NCBI GenBank assembly: GCA_021323175.1
Contig: JAJTCK010000016.1
Span: forward strand, 1 to 35,576
Length of the DNA: 35,576 nucleotides
Direction of reading: 5' to 3'
From: Solirubrobacterales bacterium
GTDB lineage: Bacteria > Actinomycetota > Thermoleophilia > Solirubrobacterales > 70-9
Of this stretch, positions 28,557-35,576 are shown piece by piece. How positions within the stretch are numbered: the stretch's first letter is position 1; every line of letters starts with the position of its first letter. The notes under the pieces are model-generated. The model worked only from the letters and a program-made list of their open reading frames with translations, ran no database searches and was not told the DNA's origin. Both the position numbers and the translations under genes were made by a program.

Positions 28557-29819
28557 GTGACGCTCGTCGTCATCGAGCACGCGCATCGGACCGACACCGG
28601 GCGCCAGCGGCACGCCAATGAGGACTCCTACTTCGCGCGCGCGCCGGTGTTCGCCGTTGCCGACGGCATGGGCGGAGCGCAGGCTGGCGAGGTCGCATCG
28701 CGGATCGCCGCGGGGGCGTTCCAGAGGAGCGCTGACTCGCAGGCTCCGCCCGAAAGCCGGCTTGAGCAGATCGCCCTCAACGCCAACCGCGAGATCCACG
28801 AGCTGGCCCAGCGCGACTCCTCGCGGGCCGGCATGGGGACGACGCTCACGGCCGCGATGGTCCAGGGCAACGAGGTCTCGCTGGGGCACGTCGGCGACAG
28901 CCGCGCCTACGTGCTGCGGGACGGCCAGCTGAAGCGGCTCACCAAGGACCACTCGCTCGTCGAGGAGCTGCGGCGCCAGGGACGCCTGACCGAGGAGGAG
29001 GCCGAGGAGCACCCGCAGCGCTCCATCATCACGCGGGCGCTTGGCCCCGAGCCCGAGGTGAATGTGGACACGATGACCTTCCAGGCCAAGGCCGGAGACG
29101 TCTTCCTGCTCTCCAGCGACGGCCTCACCACGATGGTGAGCGACGAGCAGATCGCGGCGATTCTGGCCGAGGCGAAGACCCTGCGCGGCGCGGTCAACCG
29201 GCTCGTGGACGCCGCGAACGCCAACGGCGGCAGGGACAACATCACTGCCGTGGCCTTCCGCGTGGCCGAGGTGGGCGCCGAGCCGGAGGAGGGCGCAACG
29301 CTGATCTCGCGCACCGCCGAGCAGGCGGGCATGACGAGCGAGCGGATGCGGCGCGCCGGCGACCGCCTGCGGGGACAGGGCCCGATGCCGCTGCCTCACC
29401 GCAAGCGCATCTGGCTGCGGGTGGCGCTCATCGCAGCGGCCGTCGCGATCGTGCTCGGCGGGATGGTGTTGCTGGTGCGGCAGGTGTACTTCCTCGGCAC
29501 CGACGAAGACGGCAGGGTGGCGCTGTACCGCGGGCTTCCCTACGAGCTTCCCTTCGGGGTGAACCTGTATTCGGAGCAGTACTCGATCGGCGTCCAGGCG
29601 GCCGGCCTGTCCCCGGAGCGCCAGGAGGTGGTCACCGAGCACGAGCTGCGCTCGGAGGACGACGCCACCGACATCGTCAACGACATCGAGCAGCGGGAGG
29701 GATCGGCGCCACCGGTCACCCCGGCGCCCAAGCCCAAGGCGGGCGACAAGAAGAAGCAGCAGCAGAGGGCCAAGGCGCCGGCCAAACAGAAGCAACAGCA
29801 GAGCCCGCAAGGGAATTGA
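28557..29819 (+). CDS. PP2C-type Ser/Thr phosphatase with extracellular tail (PstP-like)
   Basis: 420-residue protein phosphatase that reverses the cluster's kinases. Catalytic domain, about residues 5-240: HANEDSYF, ADGMGGAQAGE, GMGTTLTAA, LGHVGDSRAYVLR, LSSDGLTTMV, and GGRDNITAV with the metal-binding Asp residues. A membrane helix (about 283-305) is followed by an outer domain of about 85 residues and a Pro/Lys/Gln-rich end (KKKQQQR repeats). GTG at 28557 was chosen because GGAGG lies 9 nt upstream; GTG at 28530 is an alternative. Its stop overlaps the RodA-type gene start (TTGA). Mycobacterial PstP has the same order of parts. Confidence 0.92.
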   Translation: MTLVVIEHAHRTDTGRQRHANEDSYFARAPVFAVADGMGGAQAGEVASRIAAGAFQRSADSQAPPESRLEQIALNANREIHELAQRDSSRAGMGTTLTAAMVQGNEVSLGHVGDSRAYVLRDGQLKRLTKDHSLVEELRRQGRLTEEEAEEHPQRSIITRALGPEPEVNVDTMTFQAKAGDVFLLSSDGLTTMVSDEQIAAILAEAKTLRGAVNRLVDAANANGGRDNITAVAFRVAEVGAEPEEGATLISRTAEQAGMTSERMRRAGDRLRGQGPMPLPHRKRIWLRVALIAAAVAIVLGGMVLLVRQVYFLGTDEDGRVALYRGLPYELPFGVNLYSEQYSIGVQAAGLSPERQEVVTEHELRSEDDATDIVNDIEQREGSAPPVTPAPKPKAGDKKKQQQRAKAPAKQKQQQSPQGN

Positions 29820-31171
29820 GCGCCCGCAGCCGCGAGCTCTTCGCGCTGATCCCCGTCGGGCTGCTGGTCACGGCCGGCTTCACCGCCGTGCTGATCGTCG
29901 ACGCGCAGGAGATCGGCGACCTCAGCTTCGTCTTCGGGTTGTACTTCCTGGGCCTCTGCCTGGCCACTCACCTGGTCATCCGCGCCAGGCTGCCCGACGC
30001 CGACCCGTTCCTGTTCCCGCTGGTCGCGCTCCTCGCCGCCTTCGGGGTGGTGATGCTGTTCCGGCTCGACGAGGGGCTCGCCCGCGACCAGGCCAACTGG
30101 TTCGTTGTGGGCCTGATTGCGTTCTCGGCGACCATCGTGTTCCTGCGCGACTACGAGGTGCTCGAGCGCTACCGGTACCTGATCGCCACGGCGGGCATCG
30201 TCCTGCTCCTCCTACCGCGCCTGCCCGGCCTCGGCGAAACGACCAACGAGGCGTTCCTGAGCGTCAGCATCGGTCCGCTGTCCTTCCAGCCAACCGAGCT
30301 GGCGAAGATCTGCATCGTCATCTTCCTGGCCAGCTACCTGAACGAGAAGCGCGAGGTTCTGGTCGTCGGCGCCCGGACCGTGGCCGGCGTGGTCCTGCCG
30401 CCGCTGAAGCACCTGGGGCCGCTGCTCGTGATCTGGGGCGCCGCGATGGTGATGCTCGTATTCATCCGCGACCTCGGCAGCTCGCTGATGTTCTTCGGGG
30501 CCTTTCTGGCGATGATCTACGTCGCCACCGCGCGGATCTCGTTCGTGATCGTCGGCCTGGTGCTCTTCTTCGCCGGCGCCTGGTTCTTCGCCAACACGAT
30601 CGGACATGTCCAGGACAGGTTCGACATCTGGCTCGACCCCTTCGACGACGCCGAGGGGGATGGGTTCCAGGTCGCGCAGTCCCTGTTCGCACAGGCGGAT
30701 GGCGGGCTGTTCGGCAGGGGGCTCGGAGAGTCCCTGGTCCAGTTGCCCAACGCGTCGAAGGACTGCATCAACGACTTCCCCAACTGCGGAGCGATCCTGC
30801 CCGCCCCTCACACGGACTTCATCTACGCCGTCATCGTCAACGAGCTGGGTCTGTTCGGCGGCGCCGGCGTCGTCTTGATCTACGCCATGATCACCGAGCG
30901 CGGCTTCAAGACCGCGATCCTGGCCGACGACGGATTCTCGAAGCTGCTGGCGACCGGGCTGACGGCGATCGTCGCGCTGCAGGCCTTCGTGATCATCGGC
31001 GGAGTCACGCGGGTGATCCCCCTGACGGGAGTCACCCTGCCATTCATCAGCTACGGGGGCAGCTCGATCGTCGCGAACTTCATACTGCTGGCCCTGCTGC
31101 TGTCGATCTCGGACAAGGCGCGGCGGCGGGTGCGCCGTGAGCAGGAGGCGCTGAAGGGGGGGAGCGCGTGA
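29816..31171 (+). CDS. rodA: FtsW/RodA/SpoVE family SEDS glycosyltransferase
   Basis: 451-residue polytopic SEDS protein that polymerises peptidoglycan from lipid II with a class B PBP. About ten membrane segments are visible. Key loops are PTELAKI, RDLGSSLMFF, HTDFIYAVIVNELG (conserved HTDF and acidic residue) and the C-terminal PLTGVTLPFISYGGSS. TTG at 29816 overlaps the phosphatase stop as TTGA. Placement between phosphatase and PbpA-type PBP is that of rodA in mycobacteria, hence the RodA assignment; ftsW cannot be excluded by sequence. A cysteine pair in the loop KDCINDFPNCG is unusual. Confidence 0.93.
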   Translation: MSARSRELFALIPVGLLVTAGFTAVLIVDAQEIGDLSFVFGLYFLGLCLATHLVIRARLPDADPFLFPLVALLAAFGVVMLFRLDEGLARDQANWFVVGLIAFSATIVFLRDYEVLERYRYLIATAGIVLLLLPRLPGLGETTNEAFLSVSIGPLSFQPTELAKICIVIFLASYLNEKREVLVVGARTVAGVVLPPLKHLGPLLVIWGAAMVMLVFIRDLGSSLMFFGAFLAMIYVATARISFVIVGLVLFFAGAWFFANTIGHVQDRFDIWLDPFDDAEGDGFQVAQSLFAQADGGLFGRGLGESLVQLPNASKDCINDFPNCGAILPAPHTDFIYAVIVNELGLFGGAGVVLIYAMITERGFKTAILADDGFSKLLATGLTAIVALQAFVIIGGVTRVIPLTGVTLPFISYGGSSIVANFILLALLLSISDKARRRVRREQEALKGGSA

Positions 31172-32622
31172 ATCCGCAGATCGTGAAGCTGTTCGGCGTC
31201 GTCCTGGTGCTTTACGCGCTGCTGTTCGGCTTCACGTCCTACTGGTCGATCTTTGACGCCGAGGGGCTCGAGGCCAACGTCGCCAACAAGCGCCCACTGC
31301 TGGAGGAGCAGCGAATCGAGCGCGGCGAGATCCTGGCATCCGACGGATCCGTGATCGCCCGGTCCAAGGCGCGCGGCCGCGGAGACAACAGGACGTTCGT
31401 CCGGAACTACCCGGAGGGCGAGCTGTACGGCAACCCGATCGGGTACAGCTTCGTCGAGCGCGGCCGGGTCGGATTCGAGCTCTCCCACAACGACGAGCTG
31501 GCCGGGGAGCAGACGGAGTTCCTCTCGATTTTGGACGCGCTGAGGGGCGCCGCCCAGGAGGGTTCGGACGTGCAGTCCTCGCTCGACCCCGAGGCTCAGC
31601 TCACGGCGACGCAGGCCCTGGGCGGCCAGAACGGCTCGGTCGTCGCGATCAAGCCGTGCACCGGCGAGGTCCGGGCGATGGTGAGCGTGCCCGGCTATGA
31701 CCCGAACGCGGTCCGCGACTCGCAGACGTTCGAGGCCTTCAACAAGGATCCGGACTCCCCGCTCTTCAACCGCGCGACGCAGGCGGGGTACCCGCCGGGG
31801 TCCACGATGAAGGTGGTGACCGCGACCGCCGCGCTCGACAGCGGGGAGTTCGACGCGGACTCCACGCTGAACGCGCCGAGCGGCGTCGAGATCTCGGGCG
31901 TGCCCCTCGCAAACTCGGGTGGGGCCGATTTCGGGACGATCGACATGGAGACCGCGCTCACCAACTCGGTCAACACCTATTGGGCCCAGGTGGGAGAGCA
32001 GCTGGGCACCGAGACGATGTACGAGTACATGGACCGCTTCGGTTTCAACCGCGAGCCGCCGCTCGACTACCCGAGCTTCCAGCTCGCCACCTCGGGGGAG
32101 TTCGCCGACGGCAAGCTGCTCGACGCCGGCAGCGACCAGATCGACGTGGGCCGCATGGCGATCGGCCAGGACAAGTTGAACGTCACCCCCCTGCAGATGG
32201 CGATGGTCGCGGCGGCGGTGGCGAACGACGGAGAGCTGATGGAGCCGAGGCTGTGGTCGAAGGTGATCGACACCGACGGCCGCGAGGAGGAGATGGACCC
32301 GGAGCGGATGAGCCGCGTCATGAGCGATGAGACGGCCGAGACGCTGCAGTCGATGATGACCGACGTCGTCAACGAGGGCACCGGCGGCGCGGCCGCGCTG
32401 GCGGCCGATCAGGTCGCCGGTAAGACGGGAACCGCGGAGATCATCCCCGAGCAGAACCTGAACCAAGCATGGTTCATCGGCTTCGCTCCCGCGGAGAACC
32501 CGCGGGCCGCGGTCGCGGTCACGGTCGAGCGCACCTTGGGAGGCCAGGGCGGCACGGTTGCCGCACCGATCGCACAGGAGGTGATGCAGGTGCTGCTTGA
32601 CAACGAACCGGAATGCGAGTGA
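31168..32622 (+). CDS. pbpA: Class B penicillin-binding protein (PbpA-like transpeptidase)
   Basis: 484-residue membrane-anchored D,D-transpeptidase that cross-links peptidoglycan with the SEDS partner. It has an N-terminal helix (about 8-24), a short dimerisation region, and the catalytic domain. The active-site motifs are intact: GSTMK (Ser 212, Lys 215), SVN at 267-269, and KTGTAE at 419. The short N-terminal domain and small size resemble mycobacterial PbpA. GTG at 31168 overlaps the RodA stop (GTGA). It is followed directly by pknB, which in mycobacteria phosphorylates PbpA. Confidence 0.94.
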   Translation: MNPQIVKLFGVVLVLYALLFGFTSYWSIFDAEGLEANVANKRPLLEEQRIERGEILASDGSVIARSKARGRGDNRTFVRNYPEGELYGNPIGYSFVERGRVGFELSHNDELAGEQTEFLSILDALRGAAQEGSDVQSSLDPEAQLTATQALGGQNGSVVAIKPCTGEVRAMVSVPGYDPNAVRDSQTFEAFNKDPDSPLFNRATQAGYPPGSTMKVVTATAALDSGEFDADSTLNAPSGVEISGVPLANSGGADFGTIDMETALTNSVNTYWAQVGEQLGTETMYEYMDRFGFNREPPLDYPSFQLATSGEFADGKLLDAGSDQIDVGRMAIGQDKLNVTPLQMAMVAAAVANDGELMEPRLWSKVIDTDGREEEMDPERMSRVMSDETAETLQSMMTDVVNEGTGGAAALAADQVAGKTGTAEIIPEQNLNQAWFIGFAPAENPRAAVAVTVERTLGGQGGTVAAPIAQEVMQVLLDNEPECE

Positions 32623-34439
32623 TGGCCGCCGCGAGCAAGGGAACGGTCGTCGACGAGCGCTACAAGCTCGACCACAAGATCGGTTCCGGGGGGATGGCCG
32701 ACGTCTGGCTGGCCGAGGACTCGGAGCTCGGACGCAACGTCGCGATCAAGATCCTGCACGACCGCTTTGCGCAGGACAGGGAGTTTGTCGAGCGCTTCCG
32801 GCGCGAGGCCCAGTCGGCGGCCGGTCTGCAGCATCCGAACGTCGTTTCGATCTTCGACCGCGGGGAGTTCCGCGACACCTACTTCATCGCGATGGAGTAT
32901 GTGGACGGTCCCCAGCTGAAGCAGCTGGTCACGGGAGGCATGGGGACCCGGGACGCGGTCGACTTCACCCGGCAGATCCTGAACGCCGCCCGCTTCGCGC
33001 ACCGCAAGGGGATCGTCCACCGCGACCTGAAGCCCCAGAACGTCCTGATCGACGAGGACGGCCGCGCCCGCGTCGCCGACTTCGGCATCGCCCGGGGCGA
33101 GAGCTCCGACATCACCGCGACCGGATCCGTGATGGGCACCGCGCAGTACCTGTCGCCCGAGCAGGCGCAGGGCAAGGAGACGACCCCCGCGTCCGACATC
33201 TACTCGATCGGCGTGATCCTCTACGAGGCTCTAACCGGCCGCGTCCCCTTCCAGGGCGACAGCGCGATCGCCGTCGCGCTCAAGCAGGTGTCGGAGCCGC
33301 CGCGGGCTCCCAGCGCGATCAACCCCGAGGTCCCGCCTGCCTTGGACGCGGTCGTCATGCGCGCGCTGGCCAAGGACCCCGAGGCCCGCTTCAGGGACGC
33401 CGACGCCTTCATGAGGGCTCTCGACGCCGCCGAGAGCGCGCCTCTGCGGCCGCGGCCGGAGGACACGGCCGCGTTCGCCGCCGTCCCTTCCGCCGGCGAG
33501 GCCGACCAGCTCGAAGACGACGAGTACGACGAGGAGGCCTGGCGTGAGGAGGAGGAACGGCGCCGGCGCCGGCGCTGGATCTTCCTGGCGATCCTGGTCG
33601 CCCTGGTCGCGGGCCTGGTGGCGTATGCGCTCACCAGGCCGGGCTCGATCGAGGTGCCCTCGGTGGTGGGTATCCCGCAGGACACCGCGACCGAGCGCCT
33701 GGAGGCGGAGGGCCTAGACGTTGACCTGAACCCGGTTCCGAACCAGGCCGCTCGCGAAACGGTCCTGGAGCAGGACCCGGTGGGTGGAGAGTCCGTGGAT
33801 GAGGGTTCGACGGTGATCCTGACCGTCAGCTCCGGTCCCGCGATCGTGCCGGTCCCGGATGTCAGCGGCCTGAACGAGCGCCAGGCCACGAAGGTGCTCC
33901 AGGAGGCGGGCCTCGAGGTGGATCCCGGATTCGCCTTCTCAGACACCGTTCCCAAAGGCCGCGCGATCGGGACCGAGCCCGGTCCCGGCACGAGCATCTC
34001 CTCGGGCTCGACCGTGATACTGACGATCTCCCGCGGCTCCAACAAGGTCGAGGTGCCCGACGTGGTGGGCCTGGACGACCAGCAGGCGCTGACGATCCTG
34101 AGCGACGCCGAGCTGGGCGGGAACGTCCTCCAGCGCGACGACGACGCCCCACAGGGGCTGGTCGTCGGCCAGAGCCCGGGTCCCGGCCGACTGGTCAAGC
34201 GCGGGGCGCCGGTGACGATCTTCGTCTCGAGCGGGGCGATCGCCGTTCCCAACGTGATCGGCTTGACGCGAAAGCAGGCCGTCACGTCGCTCAAGCGCGA
34301 GGGCTTCACCCCGTCGATCGTGGAGGAGCCGACCGAGGACCCGGCCGAGGACAACCGCGTGCTTTCACAGAACCCGCCCGCGGGCACGCGCGGGCAGCGG
34401 GGCGACCCGGTCACGCTCACGGTCGCGGCGCTGATCTAG
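32622..34439 (+). CDS. pknB: PASTA-domain serine/threonine kinase (PknB-like)
   Basis: 605-residue receptor kinase that senses peptidoglycan fragments or lipid II and controls growth. Kinase domain, about residues 12-270: GSGGMADVW loop, Lys 43, HRDLKPQN (Asp 135), DFG 153-155, SPEQ. An acidic and Arg-rich juxtamembrane stretch follows, with one helix near 319-337. Four PASTA repeats (about 342-605) then start VPSVVG, VPDVSG, VPDVVG and VPNVIG, ending VTLTVAALI. ATG 32622 overlaps the PBP stop by one base (TGATG); ATG 32613 would add three residues. Four PASTA units match mycobacterial PknB. Confidence 0.96.
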   Translation: MAAASKGTVVDERYKLDHKIGSGGMADVWLAEDSELGRNVAIKILHDRFAQDREFVERFRREAQSAAGLQHPNVVSIFDRGEFRDTYFIAMEYVDGPQLKQLVTGGMGTRDAVDFTRQILNAARFAHRKGIVHRDLKPQNVLIDEDGRARVADFGIARGESSDITATGSVMGTAQYLSPEQAQGKETTPASDIYSIGVILYEALTGRVPFQGDSAIAVALKQVSEPPRAPSAINPEVPPALDAVVMRALAKDPEARFRDADAFMRALDAAESAPLRPRPEDTAAFAAVPSAGEADQLEDDEYDEEAWREEEERRRRRRWIFLAILVALVAGLVAYALTRPGSIEVPSVVGIPQDTATERLEAEGLDVDLNPVPNQAARETVLEQDPVGGESVDEGSTVILTVSSGPAIVPVPDVSGLNERQATKVLQEAGLEVDPGFAFSDTVPKGRAIGTEPGPGTSISSGSTVILTISRGSNKVEVPDVVGLDDQQALTILSDAELGGNVLQRDDDAPQGLVVGQSPGPGRLVKRGAPVTIFVSSGAIAVPNVIGLTRKQAVTSLKREGFTPSIVEEPTEDPAEDNRVLSQNPPAGTRGQRGDPVTLTVAALI

Positions 34440-34449
34440 GCTGGCCCCG

Positions 34450-35442
34450 ATGAAGGTCGCGGTGATCCGGGGCGGGCGCTCCAGCGAGCACGAGATCTCG
34501 CTGGAGTCCGGCGCCTCGGTCGCGGCGGGGCTGCGCGAGGCGGGCCACGAGACGGTCGAGATCGTGATCGAACGGGATGGCCGCTGGCTCGCCGAGGGCG
34601 CCGAGATCGAGCTGATCCCGGCGGACGGTCTGATGGGATGCGACGCCGCCTTCCCGGTGCTCCACGGCCCTGGGGGAGAGGACGGGAGCGTCCAGGGGGT
34701 GCTCGAGGTACTCGACGTGCCCTACGTCGGCTCCGACGTCGAAGCCTCGGCCCTCTGCCTCGACAAGCTCGCCTTCAAGCGGGTACTGGCCAGCGCCGGC
34801 CTCCCGCAGGTGAGCTTTGCGGACGCGGGCGCCGTGCCGGGAGACTCCGGCTCCGACGCGGACTCCGCCTGGAGGACTCGGGTCGACGCGCTGGGTCTGC
34901 CGCTCTGGGTGAAGCCCTCGCGACTCGGGTCGAGCGTCGGCATCACCAAGGTGGAGTCGCTGGATGGGCTGGACGAGGCAGTGGCGCTGGCGCGCCGGCA
35001 CGACCCCAAGGTGATCGTCGAGGCGAACTCACCCGGCAAGGAGGTTGAATGCTCGGTTCTCGGCCACTCCGAGCTGACGGTGTCGGTCCCGGGTGAGATC
35101 GTGACCCACGCCGACTGGTACGACTACGAGGCGAAGTACTCCGAGGGCGGAATGGACCTGCGGGTGCCGGCGGAGATCCCGGATGCCTCGGCACAGCTGC
35201 TGCGCGACCTCGCGGCCAGGATCTTCCGCCTGTGCGGGTGCAGCGGCCTGGCCCGGTGCGACTTCTTCGTCGAGGGCGATGCGGTCTTGGTCAACGAGCT
35301 GAACACGATCCCGGGCTTCACGACTACGAGCGTGTACGGGAAGCTGCTCGCCGCCGGCGGAATCGCCTACCCGGACCTCTGCGACCGCCTCGTCATGATC
35401 GCCATCGAGCGCCAGCGGGACGTGCGCTCCTACGAGTTCTAG
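34450..35442 (+). CDS. ddl: D-alanine-D-alanine ligase
   Basis: Makes D-Ala-D-Ala for peptidoglycan. The 330-residue ATP-grasp enzyme has the N-terminal GGRSSEHEISLES (serine of the catalytic triad), HGPGGEDGSVQGVLE, LDKLAFKRVL and VKPSRLGSSVGI. ADWYDYEAKY is the omega-loop Tyr/Lys typical of D-Ala-D-Ala and not D-Ala-D-Lac ligases. NELNTIPGFTTTSVYGKL contains the Mg ligands. An Asp/Ser/Gly-rich insert at about 133-142 is slightly unusual. ATG at 34450 lies 10 nt after pknB. Vancomycin-type resistance by depsipeptide ligase is not indicated. Confidence 0.95.
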   Translation: MKVAVIRGGRSSEHEISLESGASVAAGLREAGHETVEIVIERDGRWLAEGAEIELIPADGLMGCDAAFPVLHGPGGEDGSVQGVLEVLDVPYVGSDVEASALCLDKLAFKRVLASAGLPQVSFADAGAVPGDSGSDADSAWRTRVDALGLPLWVKPSRLGSSVGITKVESLDGLDEAVALARRHDPKVIVEANSPGKEVECSVLGHSELTVSVPGEIVTHADWYDYEAKYSEGGMDLRVPAEIPDASAQLLRDLAARIFRLCGCSGLARCDFFVEGDAVLVNELNTIPGFTTTSVYGKLLAAGGIAYPDLCDRLVMIAIERQRDVRSYEF

Positions 35443-35443
35443 C

Positions 35444-35576
35444 TCAGCTCTCCTGGGGACTGAACACCCGTATGTCACTGATCTCCTGGACGGCGTCAGA
35501 GCCCCCCTCCTCGATCGGGAGCTTGGTGAGCCAGATCAGATAGAGGCTTGAGGGCGTGTGGTCCTCCAGCCGGATC
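35444..35576 (-). CDS. C-terminal end of an unidentified minus-strand protein
   Basis: Open frame reaching the right edge, ending with TGA at 35446-35444. The visible 43 residues include SLYLIWLTKLPIEEG and VQEISDIRVFSPQES. The pattern YLIWLTKLP...I(S/G)DI.VF resembles the final strands of discoidin-like domains at the ends of some actinobacterial kinases and anti-sigma proteins. That likeness is weak and only a suggestion. It converges on ddl with one base between stop codons. Confidence 0.55.
   Translation of the reverse strand, partial: IRLEDHTPSSLYLIWLTKLPIEEGGSDAVQEISDIRVFSPQES

Noticed and set aside
28491-29810. Long antisense frame over the PP2C phosphatase
   Set aside because: The opposite strand has full PP2C motifs; the antisense translation is low-complexity.
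34450-35442. Vancomycin-resistance D-Ala-D-Lac ligase
   Set aside because: The omega-loop DYEAKY is typical of D-Ala-D-Ala ligases, and there are no vanH or vanX neighbours.

Overview
The window looks like the replication-origin region of a GC-rich actinobacterial chromosome. The order rpmH-rnpA-yidD-yidC-jag-rsmG-parA-parB on one strand and dnaA-dnaN-recF-dciA-gyrB-gyrA on the other is the classic bacterial oriC neighbourhood. A FhaA/FhaB/PP2C/RodA/PBP/PknB cluster close by is an actinobacterial trait. Third-position GC preference, many leaderless-type promoters and an Escherichia-like insertion in GyrB suggest a deep-branching actinobacterium. My best guess is class Thermoleophilia (Solirubrobacterales-like), but this is inferred from gene content and not proved.

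Layout: 1-332 is the 5' part of hemB (minus). 405-2506 is an ABC exporter pair (minus). 2539-3327 is a YmdB-type phosphodiesterase (plus). 3324-7972 is a minus-strand operon: DUF151 nuclease-like protein, unknown membrane protein, type I phosphodiesterase/alkaline-phosphatase-fold enzyme, GtrA, and a GT87-like membrane glycosyltransferase. 8092-8165 is tRNA-Ile(GAU). 8217-12765 is the minus-strand rpmH-to-parB block. 12978-22745 is the plus-strand dnaA-to-gyrA block, with a probable origin between dnaA and dnaN. 22767-25449 holds an HNH endonuclease, prephenate dehydratase and a CARDB-like membrane protein (all minus). 25531-34439 is the Ser/Thr signalling and cell-wall elongation cluster, followed by ddl (34450-35442). 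A partial minus-strand gene runs off the right edge.

How the parts work together: the centre initiates replication (DnaA, origin, DciA helicase loader, beta clamp, RecF, gyrase) and segregates it (ParA/ParB). The left operon looks like an envelope glycan or polyprenyl-phosphate sugar system. The right cluster couples peptidoglycan synthesis (RodA-type polymerase, class B PBP, Ddl) to a PASTA kinase, a second kinase with a polytopic membrane half, two FHA proteins and a PP2C phosphatase. Genes inside blocks are tightly packed with 1-8 nt overlaps. No gene-free stretch exceeds about 215 bases, and I see no mobile element, rRNA or CRISPR array.

The most interesting points are: (i) dnaA and fhaA both lack a normal start codon exactly where a Shine-Dalgarno and conserved N-terminus predict one (GTT and ATC); (ii) a DnaA-box plus DnaA-trio-like unwinding element between dnaA and dnaN; (iii) a roughly 87-bp imperfect palindrome inside a glycosyltransferase gene; (iv) a long acidic-then-basic tail on GyrA and the large GyrB insertion; (v) back-to-back leaderless promoters in a 32-bp gap. 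I do not see a wholly new defence or mobile system here.
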